Positions 23,989-34,183 of a stretch of DNA of 64,000 nucleotides are shown piece after piece. The notes beneath the pieces were generated by a model. That model saw only the letters and a program-made list of their open reading frames with translations. It did not search any database and was not told where the DNA came from. Origin of the DNA: Cannabis sativa (Eukaryota; Streptophyta; Magnoliopsida; Rosales; Cannabaceae); contig NC_083601.1 of assembly GCF_029168945.1 (NCBI RefSeq), forward strand, positions 22,286,160 to 22,350,159, written 5' to 3'. Each line of letters starts with the position of its first letter. The stretch's first letter is position 1. Position numbers and translations under genes: made by a program.

Positions 23989-24495
23989 ATAAAAAGTTGA
24001 TGATAGCACTCTTATTTAATATATATATATATTAAATAATTAAATTTAAAGAAAAAAAGAGAAGATATAAAATGTCTTGGCATTTTTTTCACACTAATAA
24101 TAAGTATTCATTAAAGATGTTAAAAATATATTCATAAAGCATTTATATAAAACATTTCATTGAAGATGCTCTTAATTAATCGTCATCTTCCATCTTCACA
24201 ATCCTCAACTTACTATTTTTATCTTTTTACAACCCATTCATATTTGCTAATTAATATTTATTATATAATTTATATTAACTAAATACTATAATAACATATA
24301 GTAACTCCTGTTTTGGTAACGAATTTGGTTATCTAATAAAGTTTGATTTACCATTCAAAAAAAAAAAAACATATAGTAACTAATCTAACTAATAAGTTTA
24401 AATATTCATTATTAAAATACTTAAGCACATATAAGAAGAAGATAAATATGATAGTGATCACACATACTGACAAAAAATGTTTACTAGCTTTGTCT

Positions 24496-24788
24496 CACTG
24501 TAAAAAAATAGGTAATATTTTTAGTGATAATTTTTTAGTTATAATATAAATTTTTTGTGATAAAATGTGACTTTTAGTCACAACAAAAAATTACTTGTGA
24601 CTAAAATATAGTATTTAGACACCTGTTATTACTAATTTACTTTTAGTCACAACAAATATTGTAACTAACATCACATTTAGTCACAACAAATTATAATTTT
24701 TGTAACTAGCTAATACATTTAGCTACGAACTCTTTAGTCACAATAGTATTTAATAATTAGTCGAGTAAAAGTAAAATTTGTTGTAGTC
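24496..24788. mobile_element. Degenerate miniature CACTA-like element
   Basis: It starts CACTGTAAAAAAAT and ends TTTGTTGTAGTC, with tct on both sides. Four or more copies of TTTAGTCACAACAAA-like subterminal repeats lie inside. The termini deviate from CACTA at one base each, and the flank is CT-rich, so boundaries are provisional. Confidence 0.55.
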
Positions 24789-25733
24789 TCTCTATCTCTC
24801 ACTCTCTCATGGTTCAGGTTAATTACTATAGTATACCCTATTTGGTTGTTTATAATATTCTATATACCACCATTCTAACTCAATAAGAAATAGTCAATAT
24901 ATAACTCTTGTTGGGATCTTCCCACTGAATTTGAACTTATTCCTTTGGCAACCAAATGCCCATCCACTACTGTTGCTAGAATAATGACCAACAAAATAAT
25001 AATATATATATAATATACATAAGCAGACAAAAAGAAATAAATTAGAAAAATTGCACATATATTGAACTGCAACTATATATTAATTTAAATTCAAGTACAC
25101 ACACATTATTTTTACTTGGCGAAAGTAAACGCAAGAGTCACCACATCTAGACTAGCTATATATATAGATACCTCTATATATATAAAAGTAACATCATCAT
25201 CCCCCACATGACAAAATAATTTTGCTGCAGTACAACAACAACTACTACTACAACAACATCTTCATGTGCTTCTTTCACAGAGAAAAGACGTTAAGTTGTT
25301 TTCACTCTCCAAGTCAGCTCAGCTGATCAAATTAGTCCTCATCAATTGTGCAAAAATAATATAACTCTCTAGCTACGATATTCATCAGCTCATATCCTTT
25401 CCATGCTGTCAAATTAAACAATTGGAAAGTATATATAGATAATATTTTAATAAATTAACCAATAATAATAATAAAAATAAAAACTATATACTATAACATT
25501 TCGGTACGTAACTCACTAAACTACAAAACAAAACGCGACAAGAGCTTAAAACACGGATGGAGAAAATTGGGGTTTCACCCATATTGATTCTAAGACAAAT
25601 GTTCTTAGGTCCCACGGCTATACCCTACTTACAGGTTTTATATATGGTACATGTTTTCTCTTCTCTATTCCTTATAGTACCTAAAATTGTTTAATTACTG
25701 CCTATATATGTACTTATTACATAATATATAATA

Positions 25734-25882
25734 TTGAGAATTGCTAAAAATACTGGCGGTGTCTAACACTATTGTCGGTATCATATATTATTATTAGTGT
25801 AATTAAGTATTGAGTCTCATGTAACTTAAAAAAAAATATCTAATTGCATATGAAGTATTACCTATAAAGAGTACTCAATAAT
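25734..25882. mobile_element. Diverged MITE of the 'GAGAAATGCTA' family
   Basis: The left end TTGAGAATTGCTAAAAATAC is followed by a GGTGTCTAACAC and GTGTAATTAAGTAT...GTCTCATGTAA order that parallels 20548-20723 and 33983-34156. The right end GAGTACTCAA is poorly conserved. Confidence 0.5.
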
Positions 25883-27766
25883 ATTTATATATATGCATGG
25901 TTGTGAAATATTAATTAAATAAAGATGATAAATATATTAGCTCAATGCTATATTAGTTATATGTTATTTTATATATGGTGCCAAATTATAAACATGACCT
26001 AAAAACACAAACAAATTAAAGTAGTCCGGGAACCAAATAAAATAAAAAAAGTAAGTTCCGTGTACACCAAACCCTCTCGACTCGATCATATAAATATATA
26101 TATATATATATATAGATATTATGTACGTTTTTATTTAGATTGGATTATAACATTTAGTTGGCTTTTATTGGTATATATATATGTATGGAAGCAAGCTAGC
26201 TCAAGCAGTGGCCTTTTGGGTTGGCAAGGCAGCTTGGAACCGCGTTCGATCATCACTACTACTGGTTTACATGAACATTAATATTATAACTATATATAAA
26301 ATGTATTTGTATATTTATAAGTGTCTTCCACTTTAGACGTATAAAGTCTCCTCAATCATCACACTCTGATTAATATAAGGATGTGGCTCTGTTTGTCTAA
26401 CCAATTAATTATAATATATAATTAATTACTTTAAAGAAAAAGTGCAGCGTGTGGGTACGTACGTATATATATATTATATATGGCATAGAATATGTAAATT
26501 TATCGAAGAGAAAAAGCATCTCTAACAAACCTATAATGATTAGTATTGAGAATTAAATAAATATGAGACATGTCTGACTTTATGTGGGGAATATATTAAT
26601 AATGTAATTCAAGCCCAATCATTAGTGTTCTAAACTACATTGTACGTTTTCTGACTATAAGGGAGGAGTATTAATTAATATATTGTATATTTGTATTCGG
26701 GCAGTATTAATATTAATAATAATACAAAATATAGCTATAATCGATTTTGTGCATAAAAGGTATTTAGTCTTATGCGAGGCCAACATAAAAAGTTGACTCA
26801 TTGCTGTCACTATAATATATGTAAATTTTTTTATACTTAATAGAGACCCTTTTATTTAATCATCTTATATTTCATGCTTTAATATTTGGCTTATAATAAT
26901 AATTTATATATGATATATTAAATGGGATATGTATAAATATTCAACTACTAAACTAATTAATATTGTCTTCTAATGATGTCCTAATCCAATATAAATCATA
27001 TGCGCTGGTATATTGGCAATTGATCTCGAACTATATATATATAATACATATATATTGCTATCTTTTCCGCACTTACGACAACAGACGCTGATGACGTTAT
27101 CGAGCTACTACTTTTATTAAGTTAATTCTTAATTTGTTTCTTTATTAAGTTATTATTATTAAAAATAACCTAAAACAATCATAATACAATATTAACTAAA
27201 ATGTTATAGCTATACTTATATTAATGATGATGATCAGGTATAGTAATATATATAGTAGTCCCGTCCATATATATGAGTCACACTCACAACCATGTTCAAA
27301 TATATATTTGTTGTTTAATTGTGCTGTGTCAATTACATGAAACCTTATCTCAAATGACAGAGGTGATGTAACATTTATAGCACTATTGAGGAGTTATTCA
27401 CATTGAGATTTGAGGTCTGTGAGGACAAGCTCTAAATTGATGTGTCACTTGTCGCATGGACCATCTCAGTTTCCAAAGTTGTACTGGACAAAACTTAATA
27501 ACCTTGTCTTCTATATACATATATACGTAACACTCACATTAATAAATTATTATAATATTATATATATATAAATATTACTACACCTTATATAGCCAGCTCG
27601 TTACATGTCTAATAATAATTTTTATTACCATGCAGAGAGGGTAGCACTAGCAGCAATATCAATGTTATCCTCCCTTATTATTATCTGAAAAAATAGATAT
27701 GTATCAATGTGTATTTATTTCGATGTTATTTTGTGGTTCTTATTCTGTCTACGTATACTGAATACT
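25883..27766. other. Gene-free AT-rich DNA
   Basis: Dinucleotide AT tracts (for example 26096-26114). No supported gene, RNA or repeat boundary. Confidence 0.5.
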
Positions 27767-27781
27767 GAGCCCCAGCTAGCT

Positions 27782-29580
27782 TGGGGCTTCCTCTGTTCAG
27801 ATCTAGACAAAAGGATGCGGATTTTAACTTTATCTTGGATAACCTAACTGCGAAATTGCATGGTTGGAAGGCGAAGACTCTCTCTAAAGCAGGGCGAGCT
27901 ACTCTTATTAAGTCTGTGGGATTATCTTTACCTCTGTATGCTATGCAAACTACGAAACTTTCCAACAAACTTGCTGCTAAGATTGATGGTTTAGTGCGTG
28001 ACTTTTGGTGGGGTTCGGAGAAAGGAAATCACGGAATTTATCTGAAAGCCTGGGACAAAATGTGCCTCCCAAAGTCTCTGGGAGGCTTGGGCTTCCGGAA
28101 ATCTAAAGAGATGAACCAGGCTTTCCTCGCCAAGTGGGGTTGGAATCTTCTGACAGGACATAAGTCCTTATGCTGTCGTATACTTGAAGCCAAATACCTT
28201 AAAGGTAAGCCTTTCCTTGACTGCGAGCCGAGAGCCTCAGACTCCTGGTTCTGGAAGAATGTGGCTAAATCTAAAGCATTAATTTGCAAAGGTGCCTGCA
28301 AGAGAGTGGTTGATGGAAGGGATACTAATATTTGGGAGGATCCTTGGGTAGCACACTTAAAGGGTTTTATCCCTCAACCAATTGGTCGGGATTTGAATAG
28401 GGAGGTAAAGGTAGCTGAGCTCCTTTTGGATAATGGTGGATGGAACCTCCAAACTCTTCACAAGTTGTTTGATCAAGATACTATTTCAGCCATTCTGAAA
28501 GGGGGTCCTCCCGCTGGCCTCGGAAATGATAGCTGGTTCTGGACTTTGGAAAGTAATGGTCGATTCTCTTGCAAATCAGCTTATTTGGCCCAGGTTGTGG
28601 ATAGAGAAAACCCGGGCGAGGTGGCCCCATCTCTGTGGAACAAGCTCTGGAATAGTAAGATTCCAGAGAGACTAAAGGTTTTATGGTGGTGTATTCTGTC
28701 TAAGGCTCTCCCTGTTCGTTCGGTGTTACGAAGAAGGTTCCCTATAGAAGACGAAAGTTGCCCCTTGTGTGGTTTGGAGGAGGAGTCTATGGAGCATCTT
28801 TTCTTAGCTTGTAATGTTGCCTCTCACTTATGGAGGTCGTCTCCCTGGGGAATTTTTCCTATCTGTGATACCGGTATAAAAATGTGGGACTGGGTTAAAT
28901 TCTTATGGGATCTCAAAAAGAGAGGCATCAATGATCAAGAGGTCTTTCTTTATGCATCACTCATTATTGACACGATATGGCGGACCCGGAATGAGAAGGT
29001 ACACAATAACTGTCCTGTGGATATTTTTAAATGCATTGACTCTATTCGTTTCTCTTTTGCAGATCATCATGCTTTCTTGCTCCCTTGCCCCATCCCTCGG
29101 CCGACGAGTTCTTGGAGTCCCCCCCCTCAAGATTGGTTGAAGCTCAATTGCGATATCAGAATGGGGTTGGAGTGCATGTGCGCTGCGGTGGTTGCAAGGG
29201 ATCACGCTGGCAAGGTGATCTGGGTGTCTACTTTGAAGTTGGGGTTTTCTAATGTCCTCTGCGGGGAAGCGGCGGCCTGCTGTTTTGCCTTAGAGGAGGC
29301 TAAAGCTCGTGGTGTCCAGTTTTTGATTGTGGAGAGTGATTCGAGGGTAGTGATCAACGCTCTTAATGGGAAGGAGTCCCGTTGGGAGCTTGATAACTAT
29401 GTCTCCTTTTGTAAAACTCTCTCCTCCTCGTTTATTGGCTGTAATTTTCAATATGTTAGTAGACTTTATAACTTTATGGCCCATAATGTGGCTAAGTGGG
29501 CATTTTCCCATCAGAGGTTTGGCGTCGTCCCTATTTCCTCTTTGCCCAATTCGTTATTTTGTAATGACCGCGAGGTCTAA
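27782..29580 (+). pseudogene. LINE ORF2 3' part: RT end, zf-RVT, RNase H
   Basis: The frame is continuous for about 599 codons but has no true start. It begins in the middle of the LGLPL motif that closes the RT domain, so no translation start of its own is implied. Domains in order: the RT C-terminal/thumb region with GWKAKTLSKAGRATLIKSV (about residues 28-46) and FWWG; a zf-RVT region (about 285-350, WNKLWNSKIPERLKVLWW and CPLCGLEEESMEHLFLAC, giving CxxC...HxxxxC ligands); and a C-terminal RNase H fold (about 450-585). In the RNase H, LNCD, GEAAA and ESDS carry the acidic residues, and AHNVAKWA takes the position of the last motif. Endonuclease and RT catalytic parts are missing, so the copy cannot move itself. 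Confidence 0.93.
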
Positions 29581-29624
29581 CCCCTTTTGTTTAATATAAG
29601 CACGCTTTTCTTCAAAAAAAAAAA
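27782..29624 (+). mobile_element. 5'-truncated L1-type LINE
   Basis: It ends in an 11-A tail (29614-29624) and is flanked by a perfect 15-bp duplication gagccccagctagct (27767-27781 and 29625-29639). Only the 3' end of ORF2 was copied, which is typical of target-primed reverse transcription that stopped early. The reading frame is undamaged and the duplication perfect, so it is a recent insertion. Confidence 0.95.
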
Positions 29625-29639
29625 GAGCCCCAGCTAGCT

Positions 29640-30660
29640 ACGTATATGTATATATGTGTACATCAATATCGATCAATTCAATATGTCTCCATCGTTAATT
29701 ATGAAGATAAATACATATTTGTTATTTTTAAAATCTTAGTCAAATATAGTATGAAAAGTGATCAAATGGGCACTAGAATACACTTCATTCCACACTTCAT
29801 CTCTCTCTCAAAAAAAAAAAAACACAAAAAAGAATTAGGCCTTTTTCATAGTGTAGGGTATCTTCCGACCCCAATAATCTTGCAGTAATCTTTATGAGCA
29901 TTAGTATTTGTCACTCAGTTTCGTTGGATCCTAAAAACATTATTAGTGACAGTAGGACCTTATAGATATACATGAAAATCATACCATAGATATTATACTC
30001 CAACTTGTGCAAATTAAGCTCAAACTTAATTTTCACAAGTTGGAAATTGATATCATTTTTTATCAGTAGACAATATGATACTCTGTTCTGAGCAAATATG
30101 GTATATATAACCCATTGATTAAATCTTGAAAGAAAGAAAAAAAAAGTAGTAGAAGTAATAGTAAAAATGAAGGGAACTATGTATATGCTCAGTATATAGT
30201 ATAACGAAGTAACGTATTTAATTAACATTAATACACTATGAAAAAAACAATGGAATTAAGTAACAAAACATTACGTATTTAATTAATCTTAAGAATAATA
30301 AACAAATGAGAATATTGAAAGTACAGAGACATTTTCCATATCATCAGCTGACCTGACAACCGGTGATCATATATGAAAATCAAGGTTTAATTTAACCCTA
30401 ACCGTTCGATCGATCTCCCTCAAATGTCATCTCTCAATAAGTTTTTTTTCTCCCTACTCTCTCTCATAATATCCTATATTTTTACCATTATTGAACTCTG
30501 AACAAATAATGTACAACTTTTACAGAGCCGTCCAGACCATCAATTAGTCCTCATTGTTATTTTCTACCCAATCATACAGAATTACTCATGCATACACATA
30601 TATTTAATTTATATATAATTTTTTTATATCATTCTTTGTTTTTTTTTTCTTCATTTTGAA
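29640..30660. other. AT-rich DNA, 3' side of the SAUR gene
   Basis: No gene was recognised. T-rich runs close to 30640-30652 could form part of the SAUR 3' untranslated region (minus strand). Confidence 0.45.
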
Positions 30661-30663
30661 AAT

Positions 30664-30679
30664 GAGAATAATTATTCTC
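30664..30679. other. 16-bp perfect palindrome at the SAUR stop codon
   Basis: GAGAATAATTATTCTC is its own reverse complement and overlaps the last bases of the SAUR stop codon and the start of its 3' untranslated region. In RNA it could pair only as a loopless dimer or a weak stem. Confidence 0.6.
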
Positions 30680-31055
30680 AGCAAGCGTAAAACTCAACGA
30701 GTTCATCCAATGACTCAGGCTGTGGATCAGCGTTCTCGAGCATCCAAAGCAAGTGTTCGAACAAGACGACTTCGCAGGCCACGTTGACGGTATCGACGTC
30801 GTCGGAATCATCAGCTGCCGCCGCTGACCTCCCTACGAGTTCCCGGAAGAGCGGATGGTCGATGACCTCCGAGCCGACGAGGTAGCGTCGCCGCGATTTT
30901 CCGACGTAAACTGGGTGGAGATCTCTGGAGATGGTACTCGTGCAGGAATCGTCAGCAACTGAGTTCACGCTGCTCGTACGGCTCTGCTTATTGCCGCTGA
31001 ACGAGTTCAATTTCTTCAGGACAGACTTGATCTTCGTCAACTTTCCCTTTGCCAT
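30678..31055 (-). CDS. SAUR: SAUR-family (small auxin up RNA) protein, SAUR76-78-like
   Basis: An intact, intronless frame of 125 residues with a TGA stop. The start at 31055 has a good context (AGAGATGGC), and no earlier in-frame ATG is apparent nearby. The N-terminus is basic (MAKGKLTKIKSVLKKLNSF) and is followed by a Ser-rich linker. The SAUR domain occupies about residues 46-125: LHPVYVGKSRRRYLVGSEVI, DHPLFRELV, then CEVVLFEHLLWMLENADPQP and an acidic end ELVEFYAC. The shortened domain with the 'CEVVLFEHLLWML' motif fits the SAUR76/77/78 clade rather than typical SAUR19/SAUR32 types. Family members act in auxin- or ethylene-linked cell expansion, and many restrain PP2C.D phosphatases. Clade and role here are inferred. 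It is the only complete host gene in the window. Confidence 0.93.
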   Translation of the reverse strand: MAKGKLTKIKSVLKKLNSFSGNKQSRTSSVNSVADDSCTSTISRDLHPVYVGKSRRRYLVGSEVIDHPLFRELVGRSAAAADDSDDVDTVNVACEVVLFEHLLWMLENADPQPESLDELVEFYAC

Positions 31056-31211
31056 CTCTGATATCAGGAGTATTTAAACAAACAACCAACGATTTTCCCG
31101 AGAAAATGCGAGAAAGTGTTAGTGTGAAAACGAGAGAGAGGGAAGTCTCTTTTCTTTTTAGATTTTGTTTGTTTGATTGGGGAGGGTTTGGAAAGAAGAG
31201 GGGAAGGTTCG

Positions 31212-31219
31212 TTTATAAA
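31212..31219 (-). promoter_or_regulatory. Probable TATA box of the SAUR gene
   Basis: TTTATAAA lies about 157 bp upstream of the ATG. Transcription from about 30 bp downstream would give a leader of roughly 120-130 bases, which is plausible for this family. The leader contains a GA/CT-rich stretch (31120-31150). Confidence 0.6.
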
Positions 31220-31319
31220 GGAGTGAGATAGGGGTATAATAGTGATTTCATATTAAATGCAGTTACAGAGCTGTGGGGCCAACATGAGCGGGACCGAAGC
31301 CTGTTTAAGATAAATTTTG

Positions 31320-31348
31320 AGCCGAAACCAGCTGACTGGTTTTCGGCT
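31320..31348. promoter_or_regulatory. Inverted repeat in the SAUR upstream region
   Basis: AGCCGAAACCAG and CTGGTTTTCGGCT flank a CTGA spacer, about 265 bp upstream of the ATG and 100 bp upstream of the TATA box. The arms are complementary apart from one extra base. It could be a dimeric factor site, a stem-loop or the scar of a short palindromic insertion. Confidence 0.5.
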
Positions 31349-31359
31349 TTGGACATTGT

Positions 31360-31836
31360 TTTTATTTACGAAAATACCCTCTCGTTTTATGTGAAATGAC
31401 TTATACACCCCTGCTTTCTAACTTTTTATCAATCAGCATCTTTCTTCTGCAGTCGTAATTTTTGCAACAAATTTTGTATTCTTGTGCTTTTCAAGATTTG
31501 CATAATCTTTCTAGTTTTTTCACTTGGTGATAATGTGAATAGTGAGACGAAATATTTTCATTACCCAGAAGTTTACTAAATGTAGCAAAAAAAATTCTTC
31601 CAACAGACCATTCAATCATAATTCAATACTTGTTTTTTAGCTAGTGTGTACTTGAGAAACTAAGGAATTATAATGGCTAGGGTATACTCTCCTTTTCAAG
31701 TGGTAAAAAACTATTATTATATATTATAAGTTACATTCTCAAGGACATTATTTGATTTGTGTATAATTTGATATCTAATCTAAGCCAAATATTCTCACAC
31801 ACCACCAACTATAGATTTTCAAAATGATTTTGAGTG

Positions 31837-31867
<31 letters not shown>

Positions 31868-32930
31868 ACAACTAGAAACTATAAAGTTGTTGGTCTCCCT
31901 TATACTTGATAAATTCCACTCCAAGCACAAATAGAGTATATAATTAATTAATATATTTTTTTTAAATCAAGGAAAACTGTTGGTGAAAGGGACTGCCATG
32001 TGCAGAAGTGTTGCCAAGGTTTTCAACCTATTATCCGACTTCAATTTTTATAGTCAAATGTTTTTATCATTTTGTATGAATATATATTTTTTATGATTCT
32101 TTTATTACAACATATAGAAGTTTTTTTTTTTTTAATTTATGTAATAACAAAACAATAGAGTACTATATATATATATATATTAATACTATTATTATATATA
32201 TAAATGACAAGGTGCCTCCCCTCCTCCCATAATCTGGACCAACCGGTGCTAACTACCATATTAAAATATAATAGTGGAATTTTTTCATTAAAAAAATAAA
32301 TAAAGGAGTTTTGTCGTTTGCTATGTAGTTGTGCTTACTTGTTTGTTATTGTAACACTTTTTTAACTAATGGATTAGTTAAGCATTATATAAAACTAATA
32401 TTTTTTCTTTATTTATTACAATTATTCGGATGGTGGACATGCTCATGAATGTTTATACTTCTATGTAAAAAATATATTTGCACATATAATTAAGTGATTC
32501 GATCCGCTCTAATATTAATCTCAATTATTTAACAACTGTAAGTTTTATTTTGATATTTATAAGTAACAATTAGAATGCTTAATTAAAGGTTTAGATCTTC
32601 TTAATTATATATATAATTATAATTTTTTGAAGGATTAATAATATAATCATACGTACCGTAGCGCAATGGTTATTAGACACTAGCTTAAACATATATAGTT
32701 AATTATAAATTGGTTATTATTAATTAATAATATATATGCAAGAATGTATTAAATTAAACATATATATACAAATCAATATATATACATATATGATATAATT
32801 GTATAAGCTAAGTAAATGGTTCATTATTTTATAAAAATAAAATGCTACATGCATGTTTCATAAGTCATAATTTTTCAACATTGTAAGATAATGTGTTTTA
32901 TTTTCTTTTTCTCCAAATATAAGTAATTGT
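31360..32930. other. AT-rich DNA upstream of the SAUR gene
   Basis: A short (AAT)n tract (31843-31868) and a TA tract (32165-32180). No gene was recognised. Confidence 0.5.
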
Positions 32931-32948
32931 CTTTTATTACATATATAT

Positions 32949-33231
32949 TTTTTTTTTTTGAAAGAAAGGAGCCCGCTAAGACAGAAAAACAAAGAAATTA
33001 CAGGGGTCGTCTCCAATCTAAATGGCTACTTCATCTAACTCAAGAGCTCGGTGAGCTAACTTATCAGCCAGGATGTTAGCATCCCGATTAATATGGGAGA
33101 GCCGAGCAGCTGGGAAATAAGATAAAGCATTCTTGATTTGTTTAATAATGTCACCAAAAACCAAAATATCTTTTTTATGACCAGAAAGAGCATCAGTAAT
33201 GGCTTTGGAAGCAAAATCTCTTCTTTCAGTG
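32949..33231 (-). mobile_element. Very short LINE 3' copy
   Basis: A 283-bp minus-strand insertion with a terminal A tract (T run 32949-32959 on the plus strand) is flanked by a perfect 18-bp duplication cttttattacatatatat (32931-32948 and 33232-33249). The minus strand encodes the end of a LINE RNase H domain (DFASKAITDALSGHKKDILV, a SHINRDANILADKLAHRALE motif, then a stop) plus a short 3' tail. It comes from a different LINE family than the 27782 copy. Confidence 0.92.
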
Positions 33232-33982
33232 CTTTTATTACATATATATGATAACGTATACAGATAAGTATAAAATAAATCTTTTATTTTTCTTTTTCAG
33301 ATGGAAAAAGATAAGTATTAATTAATGAGGAAAATGATATGGTTAAAAAATTCACAAATATGGATGAAGAATATGCTGATGACGATATGAAAATGCATGT
33401 AAATTAAATTATATTATTTTAAATTATGATCATAATAAAAACACTAGAAGACAGTGTAAGGAGGTTAGTAGAAGAGGGAAATAAAATGTTGATAAAGACA
33501 CATACGGCTGAGTATACCAAATGCATGTGAGCAACACATGGACTCAACTTGTCAGAACTATAAAATATTTATGATATTATATATTCACCATACCCATACA
33601 TACCTCTCTCTATCTCATTTTCATCATATACAAAACTTATGATGTTATTATTATTAACAAATAACAATAATTATAAAAACAGTGGAAGTGGATGCATACA
33701 ATACATATCATATATGACCAATATATATGCATGGGTATACATACGTAGCTTATCATGTGTTTCTTGTTTACAACTAAAACATTTATGAAGGGCTAGCTAG
33801 GGCTATAGGTAGCACGTACGTACTAGCTAGCTATTGTTGGGGGGGTTTCACACCGGCCTTGTAAGTTGTATATGGATGTACATATATAGCCAATAGTTTT
33901 GTTTTAATAAGAATTGTTATTATAAAGTATATTATATGGTGCCGTGCCAATAACACTTTAGTGTATGTAGTACTAAATAATT

Positions 33983-34156
33983 GAACATTGTTAAGAGGTA
34001 TGGTGTCTACCATGAAATGTCACTATATAATTAGTTAGTGATCTTTTATAATATTTATTAAACTAAAGTAAGTGAGATCTGATATTAAATTACACTAATA
34101 GTGATATTATACTTCATAAAGATGCTAGACATCATAAATACTCTTTAGTATTTCTC
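33983..34156. mobile_element. MITE of the 'GAGAAATGCTA' family
   Basis: The right end, read as its complement, is GAGAAATACTAAAGAGTATT, and the left end is GAACATTGTTAAGAGGTATG. Both continue into a TGTCTA block. The interior AGTGTAAT/GATCTCA words match the 20548 and 25734 copies. The AT-rich flanks prevent a firm duplication. Confidence 0.6.
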
Positions 34157-34183
34157 TAAATAATATCAAGCGGTACAACAGAA

